Below are positions 17,328 to 25,527 of a stretch of DNA of 64,000 bases, piece by piece. Below the pieces are notes generated by a model. That model saw nothing but the letters and a program-made list of their open reading frames with translations, was not told the origin of the DNA and did not search any database. Origin of the DNA: Hyphomonadaceae bacterium (GTDB taxonomy: Bacteria; Pseudomonadota; Alphaproteobacteria; Caulobacterales; Hyphomonadaceae); NCBI GenBank assembly GCA_947474455.1, contig CANJIL010000003.1:84121-148120 (forward strand). Reading direction: 5' to 3'. Position 1 is the stretch's first letter. Every line of letters begins with the position of its first letter. The position numbers and the translations under genes were made by a program.

Positions 17328-18587
17328 TCAGGCAAACATATTCGCCGCGCTGAAGGTATTCGCGATGAACCCGCCGCCCAGCACGCTGGCGCCATCCGGC
17401 GCGGCGTAAAACACGCAGGCCTGGCCGGGCGCGACGCCTTCTTCAGCCACGTCGAACACGAAGCCCGGCGCACCATCGACCAAAGTCATCCGCCCCGGTA
17501 CAGGCGCGCGTGTCGAGCGCACGCGCGCAAGCGCAGGCATGGCCGCCGCGCATGCGTCCGCCAGCGAGCCCTCGCCCAACCAGTTGCTTTCGCCGATCGC
17601 CAGCTCGCGCGTCAGCAGCGCTTCGCGCGGCCCCACGATTACGCACCGGTTTGGCGCATCGAGCTTCACAACAAACAGCGGCTCGCCGGTCGCGACGCCA
17701 AGGCCGCGCCGTTGCCCGATCGTGTAGCGTATGACGCCTTCATGCTGGCCCAGCACGCGGCCGTCGAGGTGAACAATGTCACCCGCCGCAACGGCGCCAG
17801 GGCGAAGCTTTTGCACGATGTCGGAATACTTGCCCGCCGGAACGAAGCAGATGTCCTGACTATCCGGCTTGGCCGCAACCTGCAGACCAAGCGCCGACGC
17901 AGCACGCCGCACATCCGGCTTCTTCATCCCACCGAGCGGGAAGCGCAGGAAGTCAAGCTGTTCACGCGTCGTCGCAAACAGAAAATAGCTTTGATCACGA
18001 TCCGGATCGGCCGCCCGCGCCAGCTTCGCCACGCCGTCTTCCACGGTGCGACGGATATAGTGCCCCGTCGCCATGCAGTCCGCGCCGAGATCGCGCGCCG
18101 TCGCCAGCAGGTCCCTGAACTTCACCGTCTGGTTGCAGCGCACGCACGGGATCGGCGTCGAACCTTTCAGATACGTGTCGGCGAAGTCCTCCATTACCTG
18201 TTGACGGAAGCGACTTTCGTAATCGAGCACGTAATGCGGGATTCCCAGCGCTTCGGCCACGCGTCGCGCATCATGGATGTCCTGCCCCGCACAGCACGCG
18301 CCCTGCTTCTTCAGCGCCGCGCCATGATCATAGAGCTGGAGCGTCACGCCAATGACGTCATACCCCGCATACTTCAGCAGCGCTGCAACCACGGATGAAT
18401 CCACACCGCCCGACATGGCCGCGACAACGCGAGTTTTTGAACGCGGCTTGTCGAACCCCAGATCCAGGTCCGCCCCGGAAAGGTCCACGTTTTTCAATCT
18501 GGAGAAATCGCAAAGCCCGTCATGAACCGGAAAGTCCAGGTCGACAGGCGCGGCAGGCCCGCCGCGGGGCCCGATCAGGGTGGTCAT
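17328..18587 (-). CDS. mnmA: tRNA-specific 2-thiouridylase MnmA
   Basis: This 419-residue cytosolic enzyme makes 2-thiouridine at position 34 of tRNA-Lys, -Glu and -Gln, using ATP and relayed sulfur. Visible motifs are the ATP pyrophosphatase loop S-G-G-V-D-S-S (about residue 61), the first catalytic Cys in P-C-V-R-C-N (about 150), A-T-G-H-Y, S-Q-D-I-C-F-V, and the second Cys in G-Q-A-C-V-F-Y near the C-terminus. The ATG at 18587 has GGGAGAGG upstream and is preferred to the codon 15 bases earlier. The N-terminal 45 residues before the loop are longer than in E. coli, which is common in alphaproteobacteria. Confidence 0.95.
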   Translation of the reverse strand: MTTLIGPRGGPAAPVDLDFPVHDGLCDFSRLKNVDLSGADLDLGFDKPRSKTRVVAAMSGGVDSSVVAALLKYAGYDVIGVTLQLYDHGAALKKQGACCAGQDIHDARRVAEALGIPHYVLDYESRFRQQVMEDFADTYLKGSTPIPCVRCNQTVKFRDLLATARDLGADCMATGHYIRRTVEDGVAKLARAADPDRDQSYFLFATTREQLDFLRFPLGGMKKPDVRRAASALGLQVAAKPDSQDICFVPAGKYSDIVQKLRPGAVAAGDIVHLDGRVLGQHEGVIRYTIGQRRGLGVATGEPLFVVKLDAPNRCVIVGPREALLTRELAIGESNWLGEGSLADACAAAMPALARVRSTRAPVPGRMTLVDGAPGFVFDVAEEGVAPGQACVFYAAPDGASVLGGGFIANTFSAANMFA

Positions 18588-18719
18588 GGTCGCCTCTCCC
18601 ACGGGTTCAAGGCCCGAAGCAGGTTGCTGTTGCGCTGGCTCTTACAGGAAAGCGATGGCGAAAAATAGGTCCGTTTCCAGCCTCTTCGCAGTCTCGCCGC
18701 GCCACGCTAGCCTCCGCCC

Positions 18720-19355
18720 ATGTCAAAACCGCTGCCCGATCCGCCCACGCCCCATCACTTCCAGAGCAGCCAGCCGCGCGAGCTTCTGGCCTGCGTCGAA
18801 TTCGCCGCCGGACAGGCCGATCAAACCATGGCCGATCACGGCGCCTGGCGCTGGCTGATCATCTCCATGACGCTGGCCGTCCAGAACGCGTGCCTCTGCG
18901 CGCTGGACGCGGGCGACGAGTTCGGGACGAAAGGCATGACCCGCACAGACGCCCGCGCCGTCACGCGCTGGACGAAGGACGGCCGCCGCGGCCCCGCCCC
19001 GCTTGCCGTGCGCGAACCCCGCATCGTCTCGCCGCTTGAACTCCTGCGCCGCACCGGCGACCCGTTCTTCCTGCGCCCGCCCTACCAGCTCCCACTCAAC
19101 AACCAGATCAACGACGCCTTCGATGACCTCGTTGACCTGCGCAACACCTTCCTCCACTTCAGCGAGGATGGTTGGACAGTCGACCTGCGCGAAATCCCCC
19201 CTCTGATCCTGACGGCATGTACTCTCGTGCGCCACCTCGCCGTCACCCAGCCCGTCTACCTCAAGCGCGCCGAGCCCAGACATCGCGAACGCGTCGCCGC
19301 AGCACTCGACCGCATCGAAGCTGCAATGGATCACTACCCGGGAGTCGAAGCATGA
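18720..19355 (+). CDS. Hypothetical protein (HEPN-like helical core possible)
   Basis: This is a 211-residue soluble protein. The central part reads as long helices, with a W-R-W-L-I-I-S-M-T-L-A-V-Q-N-A segment and a D-D-L-V-D-L-R-N-T-F-L-H-F stretch. The R-N-x-x-x-H pattern is reminiscent of HEPN RNase domains (R-x4-6-H), but the surrounding fold cannot be confirmed by eye, so this is only a suggestion. No signal peptide or membrane segment is clear. It stands alone between mnmA (divergent) and the sugar dehydrogenase gene (convergent). Confidence 0.7.
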   Translation: MSKPLPDPPTPHHFQSSQPRELLACVEFAAGQADQTMADHGAWRWLIISMTLAVQNACLCALDAGDEFGTKGMTRTDARAVTRWTKDGRRGPAPLAVREPRIVSPLELLRRTGDPFFLRPPYQLPLNNQINDAFDDLVDLRNTFLHFSEDGWTVDLREIPPLILTACTLVRHLAVTQPVYLKRAEPRHRERVAAALDRIEAAMDHYPGVEA

Positions 19356-19400
19356 GCGTGCGAAGCTTCGTTCTCCGATTTATATCGGGCGAAACCCTCA

Positions 19401-20753
19401 CTATCGCGTCGCCACATTGGGAGGGGCCTCACCGGCAGACGCAACGCGCCAGATCGTGTTGCCCACGTCGTCAGCCACCAGCAGCGCGCCATCGTTCCCG
19501 ATCGCAACACCGACCGGACGGCCATAGGCCACTTCTTTTTTTGCATCGATGAAACCTGTCAGCACATCGACGGCCTGCCCCGCAGGCTTACCCGCGGAGA
19601 ACGGCACGTAGATCACTTTGTAGCCGCTGAACGGATCGCGGTTCCATGATCCATGCTGGCCCACGAAGGCGCCGCTCGAATATTCCGAGCCAAGTTTTGC
19701 CCCCTCCGCGAATGCGAGGCCCAGCGAGGCCGTGTGTGCGCCCAGCGCATAGTCAGGCGCTATCGCCTTTGCGACCATCTCAGGATTTTGCGGCTTCACG
19801 CGCGCATCGACGGTCTGACCATAATAGCTCCAAGGCCATCCATAGAATGCGCCATCCTTCACTGACGTGATGTAGTCGGGCACCAGATTGGCGCCGAGTT
19901 CGTCGCGCTCGTTCACCGCCGACCACAGCGCGCCGCTGGCCGGCTCCCACCCGAGGCCATTCGGATTGCGCAGGCCCGTCGCGAAGATCCGCTTCTGCCC
20001 CGTCGCACGATCGATCTCCCAGATCGCGGCTCGGCCTTCTTCTTCCGGCAGACCGTTTTCCGCAACATTCGAGTTGGATCCCACGGTCGCATAGAGCCTG
20101 GCCCCGTCCTTTGATGCGATCAGCCCCTTGGTCCAGTGATGGTTCCGCGTCCCAGCAGGCAACGTGGTCAGCGTCTCGGGCGCCGCGCTCACCTTCGTAA
20201 GGCCGTCGGCATAAGGCACGCTCACCACGGCGTCGGTGTTGGCGATGTAGAGCCGCCGACCTGCCAAAGCCATTCCGAAGGGCGAGTTGAGCCCCGTCAT
20301 GAATTCCGAACGCGTTTCCGCGACGCCATCGCCATCCGTGTCGCGCAATAGCGTGATGCGGTTGGCGGTCTTGGCGGCGGCGCCTGCTTTTTTCATGGCC
20401 TGTTCCTGGAAATAGCCGCGAATCCCGCCGCCATCGTCCGGTTTGGGTGGCGCGTTGGTCTCGGCTACCAGAACATCGCCATTCGGCAGAACCAGCAACC
20501 AGCGCGGGTGGTCCAGCCCAGTCGCGAACGCCTTCACCGCAAGACCCTGCGCAGGCACGGGCACTTGACCATCTGCCCAGCCCACCGCCTCCGCGATCTT
20601 CACAGTGGGGATCAAGGCAGACCTGGGCGCTTCCAGCATGGGCGCAGGTCCCATGGCCGACGCAACGGGCTGCTGGGCGGGCTCGGCGCAACCAGCGATG
20701 GCCAAGGCCAGCCCACCCGCTGCAAACATGCGCAAATTCCTGAACGCCCTCAT
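19401..20753 (-). CDS. PQQ-dependent sugar dehydrogenase-like lipoprotein (sorbosone dehydrogenase family)
   Basis: This 450-residue protein has a lipobox (A-I-A-G-C, Cys about residue 20), so it is probably anchored in the periplasm. The rest is a beta-propeller of the glucose/sorbosone dehydrogenase family: H-P-R-W-L-L-V-L-P-N-G-D near the start, N-H-H-W-T-K-G-L, G-L-R-N-P-N-G-L-G-W, N-E-R-D-E-L-G and G-Q-H-G-S-W-N-R. The family oxidises sugars or aldoses with PQQ and passes electrons to the quinone pool; the substrate is not predictable here. The start at 20753 is fixed by the lipoprotein signal, because the upstream in-frame region lacks one. Confidence 0.88.
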   Translation of the reverse strand: MRAFRNLRMFAAGGLALAIAGCAEPAQQPVASAMGPAPMLEAPRSALIPTVKIAEAVGWADGQVPVPAQGLAVKAFATGLDHPRWLLVLPNGDVLVAETNAPPKPDDGGGIRGYFQEQAMKKAGAAAKTANRITLLRDTDGDGVAETRSEFMTGLNSPFGMALAGRRLYIANTDAVVSVPYADGLTKVSAAPETLTTLPAGTRNHHWTKGLIASKDGARLYATVGSNSNVAENGLPEEEGRAAIWEIDRATGQKRIFATGLRNPNGLGWEPASGALWSAVNERDELGANLVPDYITSVKDGAFYGWPWSYYGQTVDARVKPQNPEMVAKAIAPDYALGAHTASLGLAFAEGAKLGSEYSSGAFVGQHGSWNRDPFSGYKVIYVPFSAGKPAGQAVDVLTGFIDAKKEVAYGRPVGVAIGNDGALLVADDVGNTIWRVASAGEAPPNVATR

Positions 20754-20830
20754 GATCGCCTCCGCGCATCCCCACCCGCCAACAGAATGACCGAGACTGC
20801 GCTGCGTTCCCGCTGACGATGAAATGCTGA

Positions 20831-21016
20831 CTAGCGGCTTCGGCCGATCAGCGCGAGTTCCGCAACCGGGTCCCCGCCCAGCTCGCGCACCATCTCTTCC
20901 CACTTGGCCAGCGCGTCCCAGTAATAATCGAAGATGCAGGGACAGCAGCCGCGATGGCAGCAGGATTCATCATCCGGCTTGTTGGGCGGGCGCGGAAATG
21001 CGGAAGGCGAACTCAT
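20831..21016 (-). CDS. Oxidoreductase-like domain protein (Cys-rich, small)
   Basis: This 61-residue protein carries the oxidoreductase-like N-terminal motif P-x-x-P followed by C-C-H-R-G-C-C-P-C-I-F-D-Y-Y, then L-A-K-W-E-E-M. The motif has five closely spaced cysteines likely to bind a metal or form disulfides. Small stand-alone versions are frequent in proteobacteria and have no assigned reaction. It lies just upstream of the sugar dehydrogenase gene on the same strand (77-base gap), so it may be cotranscribed. Confidence 0.8.
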   Translation of the reverse strand: MSSPSAFPRPPNKPDDESCCHRGCCPCIFDYYWDALAKWEEMVRELGGDPVAELALIGRSR

Positions 21017-21084
21017 AGCCCTCCGCTAACGCAATTTCCTGACCACGTGTAGGGCTCCGCCCAACACCCGACTTACGCGGTATT

Positions 21085-21681
21085 CTAGAATAGCTGGAAA
21101 TGCCCCAGAGCGTCGCCGATCGCGTCCTCCTCATAGCCGAGGTGGCTGAGCAGAACGCGTTCAAGCGCGCGATAGACGGTCACGGCGTCATCGAAATGTT
21201 CCGGCCCGGGCTGGTTCGCAAGCGCGCCCAGGGCAGTGATCAGCCGCACCAGCAGCGCGTGCACCACAACATGCTCGGCCCGCAGGCGATCGGCGATGGC
21301 CTTGAACGCCGGTCCCTGCGCGGCGATACCGGGGAACACAGCATCGTCCTCGATCGAATGGTGCAGGTTGACGATCTGGCAGTGCTGGCCACAGAGGTTG
21401 CCGAAGCGCCTGTAGTTGCCGACCATGGCAAGGGTTGAAGCCTCCGCCGTCAACTCGGCCGCGGACCCGCCACCGCCGGCCGCCCGCTCGATCAGGCGGC
21501 CGAGCGTCAGCATATTTTCGCGTAGGTGGTTGTGCACCTCCTTGAGGTGCAGGCCCGCAGCCCGCTGCCCGTCGGTCAGCCCCTCGAGCTTGACGGGGGC
21601 GGGCCGGGTGTGGTCGTCAAGTAATTGAATGTCATCGATCATGCCGGCGGAGATGGGCGTCCTCGGCCCATCCGTCAACAT
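21085..21681 (-). CDS. Hemerythrin domain-containing protein
   Basis: This 198-residue protein has an HHE/hemerythrin four-helix domain. The iron ligands expected are visible as H-N-H-L (about residue 50), H-H-S-I-E-D-D (about 106), H-V-V-V-H (about 137) and a late H-L-G-Y-E-E-D (about 181). Such proteins bind oxygen or nitric oxide or help repair iron-sulfur clusters; nothing nearby decides between these roles. An alternative start at 21642 would shorten it by 13 residues. It is encoded next to flgL on the same strand but separated by a plausible gap. Confidence 0.85.
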   Translation of the reverse strand: MLTDGPRTPISAGMIDDIQLLDDHTRPAPVKLEGLTDGQRAAGLHLKEVHNHLRENMLTLGRLIERAAGGGGSAAELTAEASTLAMVGNYRRFGNLCGQHCQIVNLHHSIEDDAVFPGIAAQGPAFKAIADRLRAEHVVVHALLVRLITALGALANQPGPEHFDDAVTVYRALERVLLSHLGYEEDAIGDALGHFQLF

Positions 21682-21763
21682 GGCGTATCCGATGCTGCGA
21701 ACGCGACAGCTACTTCAGTATGTTCAGCAACGAGAGATTGCGCAGAACGTTGAAGATACTCGC

Positions 21764-22633
21764 CTATGACTCGTAAGCGAACTGCGCCTGATTGAGCCGC
21801 ACCGCCACCTCCGCAAGGTCGACGTTGACGATGCCGCCAATTGCCTCGTCCAACGCATTGAGCTGCGATGTCAGACGCGTCGAGGCGCTGTCGACCTCCT
21901 TCATCAACCGACCGTTCTCAGACTGGGTCGAAAGAACACGGTCGAATGCATCCGCCAGCGATGTCAGCTCGTTCTGAATTGCCTGTTTCTGCACGTCCGT
22001 CAGGTCACCGCCGAAGGGACCGTCCGGCCCCTCGTCCAGCTCTGCTAGCCGCTTGATCGAAGCCATCGCCAGCGAAACCACATCGTCTGCCACCAGCCCG
22101 GCCCGCACCGTGCGACCGTCCTCGACGCGCATAACTTGCGCCTCCGCGCCTTGCTCCAGGGAATCCGCAAGTGGATTCGCAGCAAGATCGCTCAGCGAGT
22201 CCGCCGTCACCGGCGGCCGATCGTTCATCACGCCGCCGAACAGATAGCGCCCGCCGAGATTGGTGTTCATCGCGTCCTTGAGAACCCCGAACGCTTCCTC
22301 AAGTTGCGAGCGCACACCCTCGCCACTTTCAAGTCCCACGTTCTGGAACAGATCTTCCTTCAGCTTGCTGACAACCCCGGCCGCCCGCCCGAGCGCCACA
22401 TCCTGGATCTGCATCCGCGTCGTCAGCTCGCGCGCCGTTCCCTGGAAACCGACCGCGCGTGCAACCAGGCGCTCCGCCGAAACCAGCGTCTGCGCCTCGC
22501 GGCCATAACCTTTGAGATCGCTGGCGCGTGTTTGCGCCGAGCTCTGCCGTGCGGCTTCAACCAGTTGCTGCTGCGCGCGGGCAATATCGGCAAGCGAAGC
22601 CGCCGGGATCATCGCCGAGGAAATGCGTGCCAT
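21764..22633 (-). CDS. flgL: Flagellar hook-associated protein FlgL, stopped before its C-terminal helix
   Basis: FlgL is the second hook-filament junction protein. This frame gives 289 residues: the N-terminal D0/D1 helix (A-R-I-S-S-A-M-I), a variable middle, and the C-terminal D1 helix ending N-Q-A-Q-F-A-Y-E-S. The amber codon at 21766-21764 is followed in the same frame by 17 sense codons (A-S-I-F-N-V-L-R-N-L-S-L-L-N-I-L-K) and a second TAG at 21712-21710. That segment looks like the hydrophobic D0 helix every FlgL needs for assembly, so the TAG is most likely a nonsense mutation (for example Ser TCG to TAG) of a 306-residue protein. The gene lies 12 bases downstream of flgK. Confidence 0.85.
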   Translation of the reverse strand: MARISSAMIPAASLADIARAQQQLVEAARQSSAQTRASDLKGYGREAQTLVSAERLVARAVGFQGTARELTTRMQIQDVALGRAAGVVSKLKEDLFQNVGLESGEGVRSQLEEAFGVLKDAMNTNLGGRYLFGGVMNDRPPVTADSLSDLAANPLADSLEQGAEAQVMRVEDGRTVRAGLVADDVVSLAMASIKRLAELDEGPDGPFGGDLTDVQKQAIQNELTSLADAFDRVLSTQSENGRLMKEVDSASTRLTSQLNALDEAIGGIVNVDLAEVAVRLNQAQFAYES

Positions 22634-22645
22634 GACCTATGTTCC

Positions 22646-24757
22646 TCAAACCATATTCAGACAGATGTCATAGAGATCTTTCGCCGCCTGGATCATGCGG
22701 GAAGCAGCAGCATAGGCCTGCTGGTAGGTCGTCATCTTCACCAGCTCTTCGTCGAGGTTGACGCCCTCTTCGCTCATCCGGCGTTCCTGGACTTCGCTGC
22801 GCACGGACTCAGCAGCGGCCCGCGCGCCCTCGAGCGCCTCGGCGCGCACGCCCGCATGGCCCGCAAGCCGTGCGGCATAGTCCGAGATCGACGTCACCTG
22901 ACCTGTCAGGCCGCCTGCGCTGGCGAAAGTCCGCGACTTGGTTCCCGCGGCTTCCAGCGTAAGCGCCCCGCGCCCGTCGCCAGGCGATAGTACACGCGTG
23001 CCCGCGGCGGCGCCCGCCAGATCGGCCTGCGCTGCCGCCAGAAGATTCGGATTGGCGACAATATCCGCTCGGATCGAGTTGCTGCGCGCCCGCTCCATCG
23101 GGATCTGCTCACCAAGCCCGAAGAGCTCCGACATTGACAGTCCCGTGTCGCCACGAATGGTCGAGTCCTGCAACACGTCGATGCTGCCGATACTATTGTT
23201 GGTGGGCGTCAGCGACAGCCGGCCATTCGCGTCCAGCGTTGCCGTTCCATAACCCTGCAGAGCGGCGTTCAGCTGGTTGCGCAGCGTCCCGAGCGACGTT
23301 CCCGCCGTCACATGGAAGTCGAACGTGCGGGTGATGGCGCCGTCCTGGTCACGCAAGGCAAAGGTGAGATCGCCATCGCTGAGGCCGTGGTCATCCGTCG
23401 CGGAAAGCCCGGTCGCGTAAGTTTGCGGACTGCCATGCGAAACAAGATCGTTGAGGCCAAACGTGTGCGAGAAGCCGCGTCCCGCACGCAACGCAGGGTT
23501 GCTCGGATCATCCGTGATAACGACACCGGTGTTCGGCGCGTCCGCCCGGATCTCCATGACGCCATTGGCGAAGCTGATTGAACCATCTCCGCCCATCGCG
23601 CCATCGAGCGCCGCCTGCAGCGCGCCGATTGAATTGCCGAAGCTCGTGACATTCGCCTGATCGTCCAGGATCTCACCGTTGTCGAAGTCGATGTGGAAGT
23701 TGCGCACCACATTGCCAGCATCGTCGACAATGCCGACATGCGTTACGCCCGAGAAATTCAGCTGGTCGCTGTCGAGCAGTCCCGTATTGCGACCGGTCAT
23801 CGCGCCCGGCGCAGGAACACTGCTGGCGGCATTGTGTGCGGCGTTTAGCGCTTCGGCGGCGCCGGCTACGAACTCGCCGAACGCCAGTTGGAGGTTCACC
23901 AGCTCCTTGTCGCGCGCGCGCAGCAATCCCTTCAGCTCGCCACCGGAAATGTGCGTCTCCAACGGCGTTTCAGTCGTCGAGCGCGGCGCAACCATCACGA
24001 TGCCCGGATAGGGCTCGCCGTTCGTGCTTGAGTCCAAACCAAGGGTCGCGGCGTCGAGGTCGACCAGCAACATGCCGTCCGTCGTCCGCAGCTCCACGCC
24101 GCCCAGCGGACGCGTCTGCAGGCGAATGTCGACGATTTCCGACAGCCGGTCGATCATGCGCTGCTGTTCGGTTTCCGCCTCGCTGGCCGAGGCGCCCGAA
24201 ATGGTCGAACGCTGGATCGACTGGTTGAGCTTGGCGATCCCCGACATCAGCGAGTTGGCCTCGTCCATCGACGACACAACGCGGGAATGTGCTTCATCCC
24301 GAAGCGCCTGCAGCTCTTCGGCCGTCGTATCCAGCTGGGCCAGCAACGTCGTGAGGTCCGACAGCGTCGAGGACCGCCGCAGAGCCGACGCCGGGTCGAC
24401 CGCCAGCGCGCCAAAGCTCGCGAACACCGGATCCAGGGTCGCAAACACGGTGGACGAGTCCGACGGATCCCCCAGCAGACCCTGCGCCCGGTCCATGAAC
24501 TGTGAGAGAATGTCAGCCGACGCCACATCCGCCGCGCCGCGCATCTCGGCCGCCGCCAGATAGGCGTTGGCGACGCGCGTCACTTCGATCTCGACGCCCG
24601 TCAGCCCGCCCGAGGCCTGACGCGAAATGAACTGAACATCGAGGCGCGAATAACCGACCGTGTTGACGTTCGCAACGTTCGTCGACGTCGCCTTCAGCGC
24701 TTGCTGGTTCGCCGCCAGCGCCGATAGGCCAGTCGCCATGATGTTGCTGATCGACAC
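22646..24757 (-). CDS. flgK: Flagellar hook-associated protein FlgK
   Basis: FlgK is the first hook-filament junction protein, secreted through the flagellar type III system. It has 703 residues from the GTG at 24757, preceded by GGAG at 8 bases; this gives the canonical start S-I-S-N-I-M-A-T-G-L-S-A-L. Conserved ends are intact: the N-terminal N-V-A-N-V-N-T-V-G-Y-S-R and the C-terminal E-E-L-V-K-M-T-T-Y-Q-Q-A-Y-A-A-A-S-R-M-I. The middle (about 320-600) is variable. It is followed by flgL, and a sigma-54-type promoter lies about 195 bases upstream. Confidence 0.95.
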   Translation of the reverse strand: MSISNIMATGLSALAANQQALKATSTNVANVNTVGYSRLDVQFISRQASGGLTGVEIEVTRVANAYLAAAEMRGAADVASADILSQFMDRAQGLLGDPSDSSTVFATLDPVFASFGALAVDPASALRRSSTLSDLTTLLAQLDTTAEELQALRDEAHSRVVSSMDEANSLMSGIAKLNQSIQRSTISGASASEAETEQQRMIDRLSEIVDIRLQTRPLGGVELRTTDGMLLVDLDAATLGLDSSTNGEPYPGIVMVAPRSTTETPLETHISGGELKGLLRARDKELVNLQLAFGEFVAGAAEALNAAHNAASSVPAPGAMTGRNTGLLDSDQLNFSGVTHVGIVDDAGNVVRNFHIDFDNGEILDDQANVTSFGNSIGALQAALDGAMGGDGSISFANGVMEIRADAPNTGVVITDDPSNPALRAGRGFSHTFGLNDLVSHGSPQTYATGLSATDDHGLSDGDLTFALRDQDGAITRTFDFHVTAGTSLGTLRNQLNAALQGYGTATLDANGRLSLTPTNNSIGSIDVLQDSTIRGDTGLSMSELFGLGEQIPMERARSNSIRADIVANPNLLAAAQADLAGAAAGTRVLSPGDGRGALTLEAAGTKSRTFASAGGLTGQVTSISDYAARLAGHAGVRAEALEGARAAAESVRSEVQERRMSEEGVNLDEELVKMTTYQQAYAAASRMIQAAKDLYDICLNMV

Positions 24758-24951
24758 GATCGCATCTCCATCGATGACCCTGCAGATCTTGCCCACTACC
24801 CGTGTAGCTAGGCGCGATCTGCCGGGCCGCTCTCAGCGGTCAGCCTCTGCCGGCATCGTTCCATCTTTCTGAATACATTCGCGAAAATCTCGCGACGGGG
24901 GCTTCTGCCCCGATCGGTCCAGCACGCTGGCCGCAACGTTGCCGTTAACCA

Positions 24952-24967
24952 CGCAAGTTGCGGGCCA
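24952..24967 (-). promoter_or_regulatory. Sigma-54 promoter upstream of flgK
   Basis: The reverse strand reads TGGCCCGCAACTTGCG, a near-perfect match to the sigma-54 consensus TGGCNCG-N4-TTGC, with GG and GC separated by exactly 10 bases. It faces flgK, and initiation about 12 bases downstream would leave a leader of roughly 180 bases with small inverted repeats. In Caulobacter relatives such promoters of late flagellar genes are activated by FlbD, which is encoded in this window. Confidence 0.75.
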
Positions 24968-25081
24968 GTCTGGATTTGCAGCCAGCCCGGACCTTGTCGG
25001 AAAACTTTGCGGCTGCCTGTAGCCACCCGCCTCCGCCCTGCGAATACCCCCCTGAAAGCCACGCGCTGGAGCGATGATGCA

Positions 25082-25330
25082 GTGACCACGCGGACAGGAA
25101 CAGGCGGACTGCTCTTGCGCTTTGGCGCGCTCGCCGCCGCATTCGCCTTCAATGCCTGCTCAGGCGAAGCCTCCGCTTAAACCTCCGTGGTCGAGCTGTT
25201 CCAGAGCCAGGGCTGCTCATCATGCCCACCCGCCACCGAGCACATCCTCGCGCTGGCTGACCGGCCAGACCTCCTCGTCCTCAGCACCGCCCTCGGCGCC
25301 TGTATCGGCTCGCGCGCCCTGCGCTGGTAA
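25082..25330 (+). pseudogene. DUF1223 family protein remnant with in-frame TAA
   Basis: From a GTG start one frame gives a signal peptide (hydrophobic Leu/Ala stretch, then N-A-C-S-G-E-A-S-A). A TAA at 25178 follows, and the same frame continues V-V-E-L-F-Q-S-Q-G-C-S-S-C-P-P-A-T, the thioredoxin-like Cys-x-x-Cys signature of DUF1223 secreted proteins. It then reads L-A-L-A-D-R-P-D-L-L-V-L-S before breaking up and ending at 25330. The rest of the roughly 230-residue family domain is absent. This is a decayed gene between flgK and fliK. Confidence 0.7.
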
Positions 25331-25454
25331 TCGCCCGGCGCCCGGCAACATCTTCCCACCCGTACAGCGACTCTTGCCGCATCAGGGCCCCCAGACCCGC
25401 CCGCGTTAACCAGTGAAATGCGCATTCGCAGGCGCTTTGCGTGGTAAAGATTAC

Positions 25455-25470
25455 TGGCTCGGCGGTTGCA
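25455..25470 (+). promoter_or_regulatory. Sigma-54 promoter upstream of fliK
   Basis: TGGCTCGGCGGTTGCA matches the sigma-54 consensus TGGCNCG-N4-TTGCA with correct 10-base GG-to-GC spacing. The expected transcription start is near 25481, about 47 bases before the fliK GTG. It should drive fliK-flgD and probably flgE, which has no clear promoter of its own in the 112 bases before it. Confidence 0.78.
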
Positions 25471-25527
25471 GTCCTTTCTCACGCTCGGCGCCCGTGATGG
25501 GCCCGAGCCGATAGAGCTTGGATCAGC

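Noticed and set aside
18720..19355. Firm HEPN RNase call for the hypothetical protein
   Set aside because: Only an R-N-x-x-x-H-like stretch supports it and there is no partner antitoxin gene beside it.
24941..24950. TTAACC near the flgK promoter as a CtrA box
   Set aside because: No TTAA-like partner at 7 bases on either side (CAAC upstream), so it is only a half-site that overlaps the sigma-54 region.
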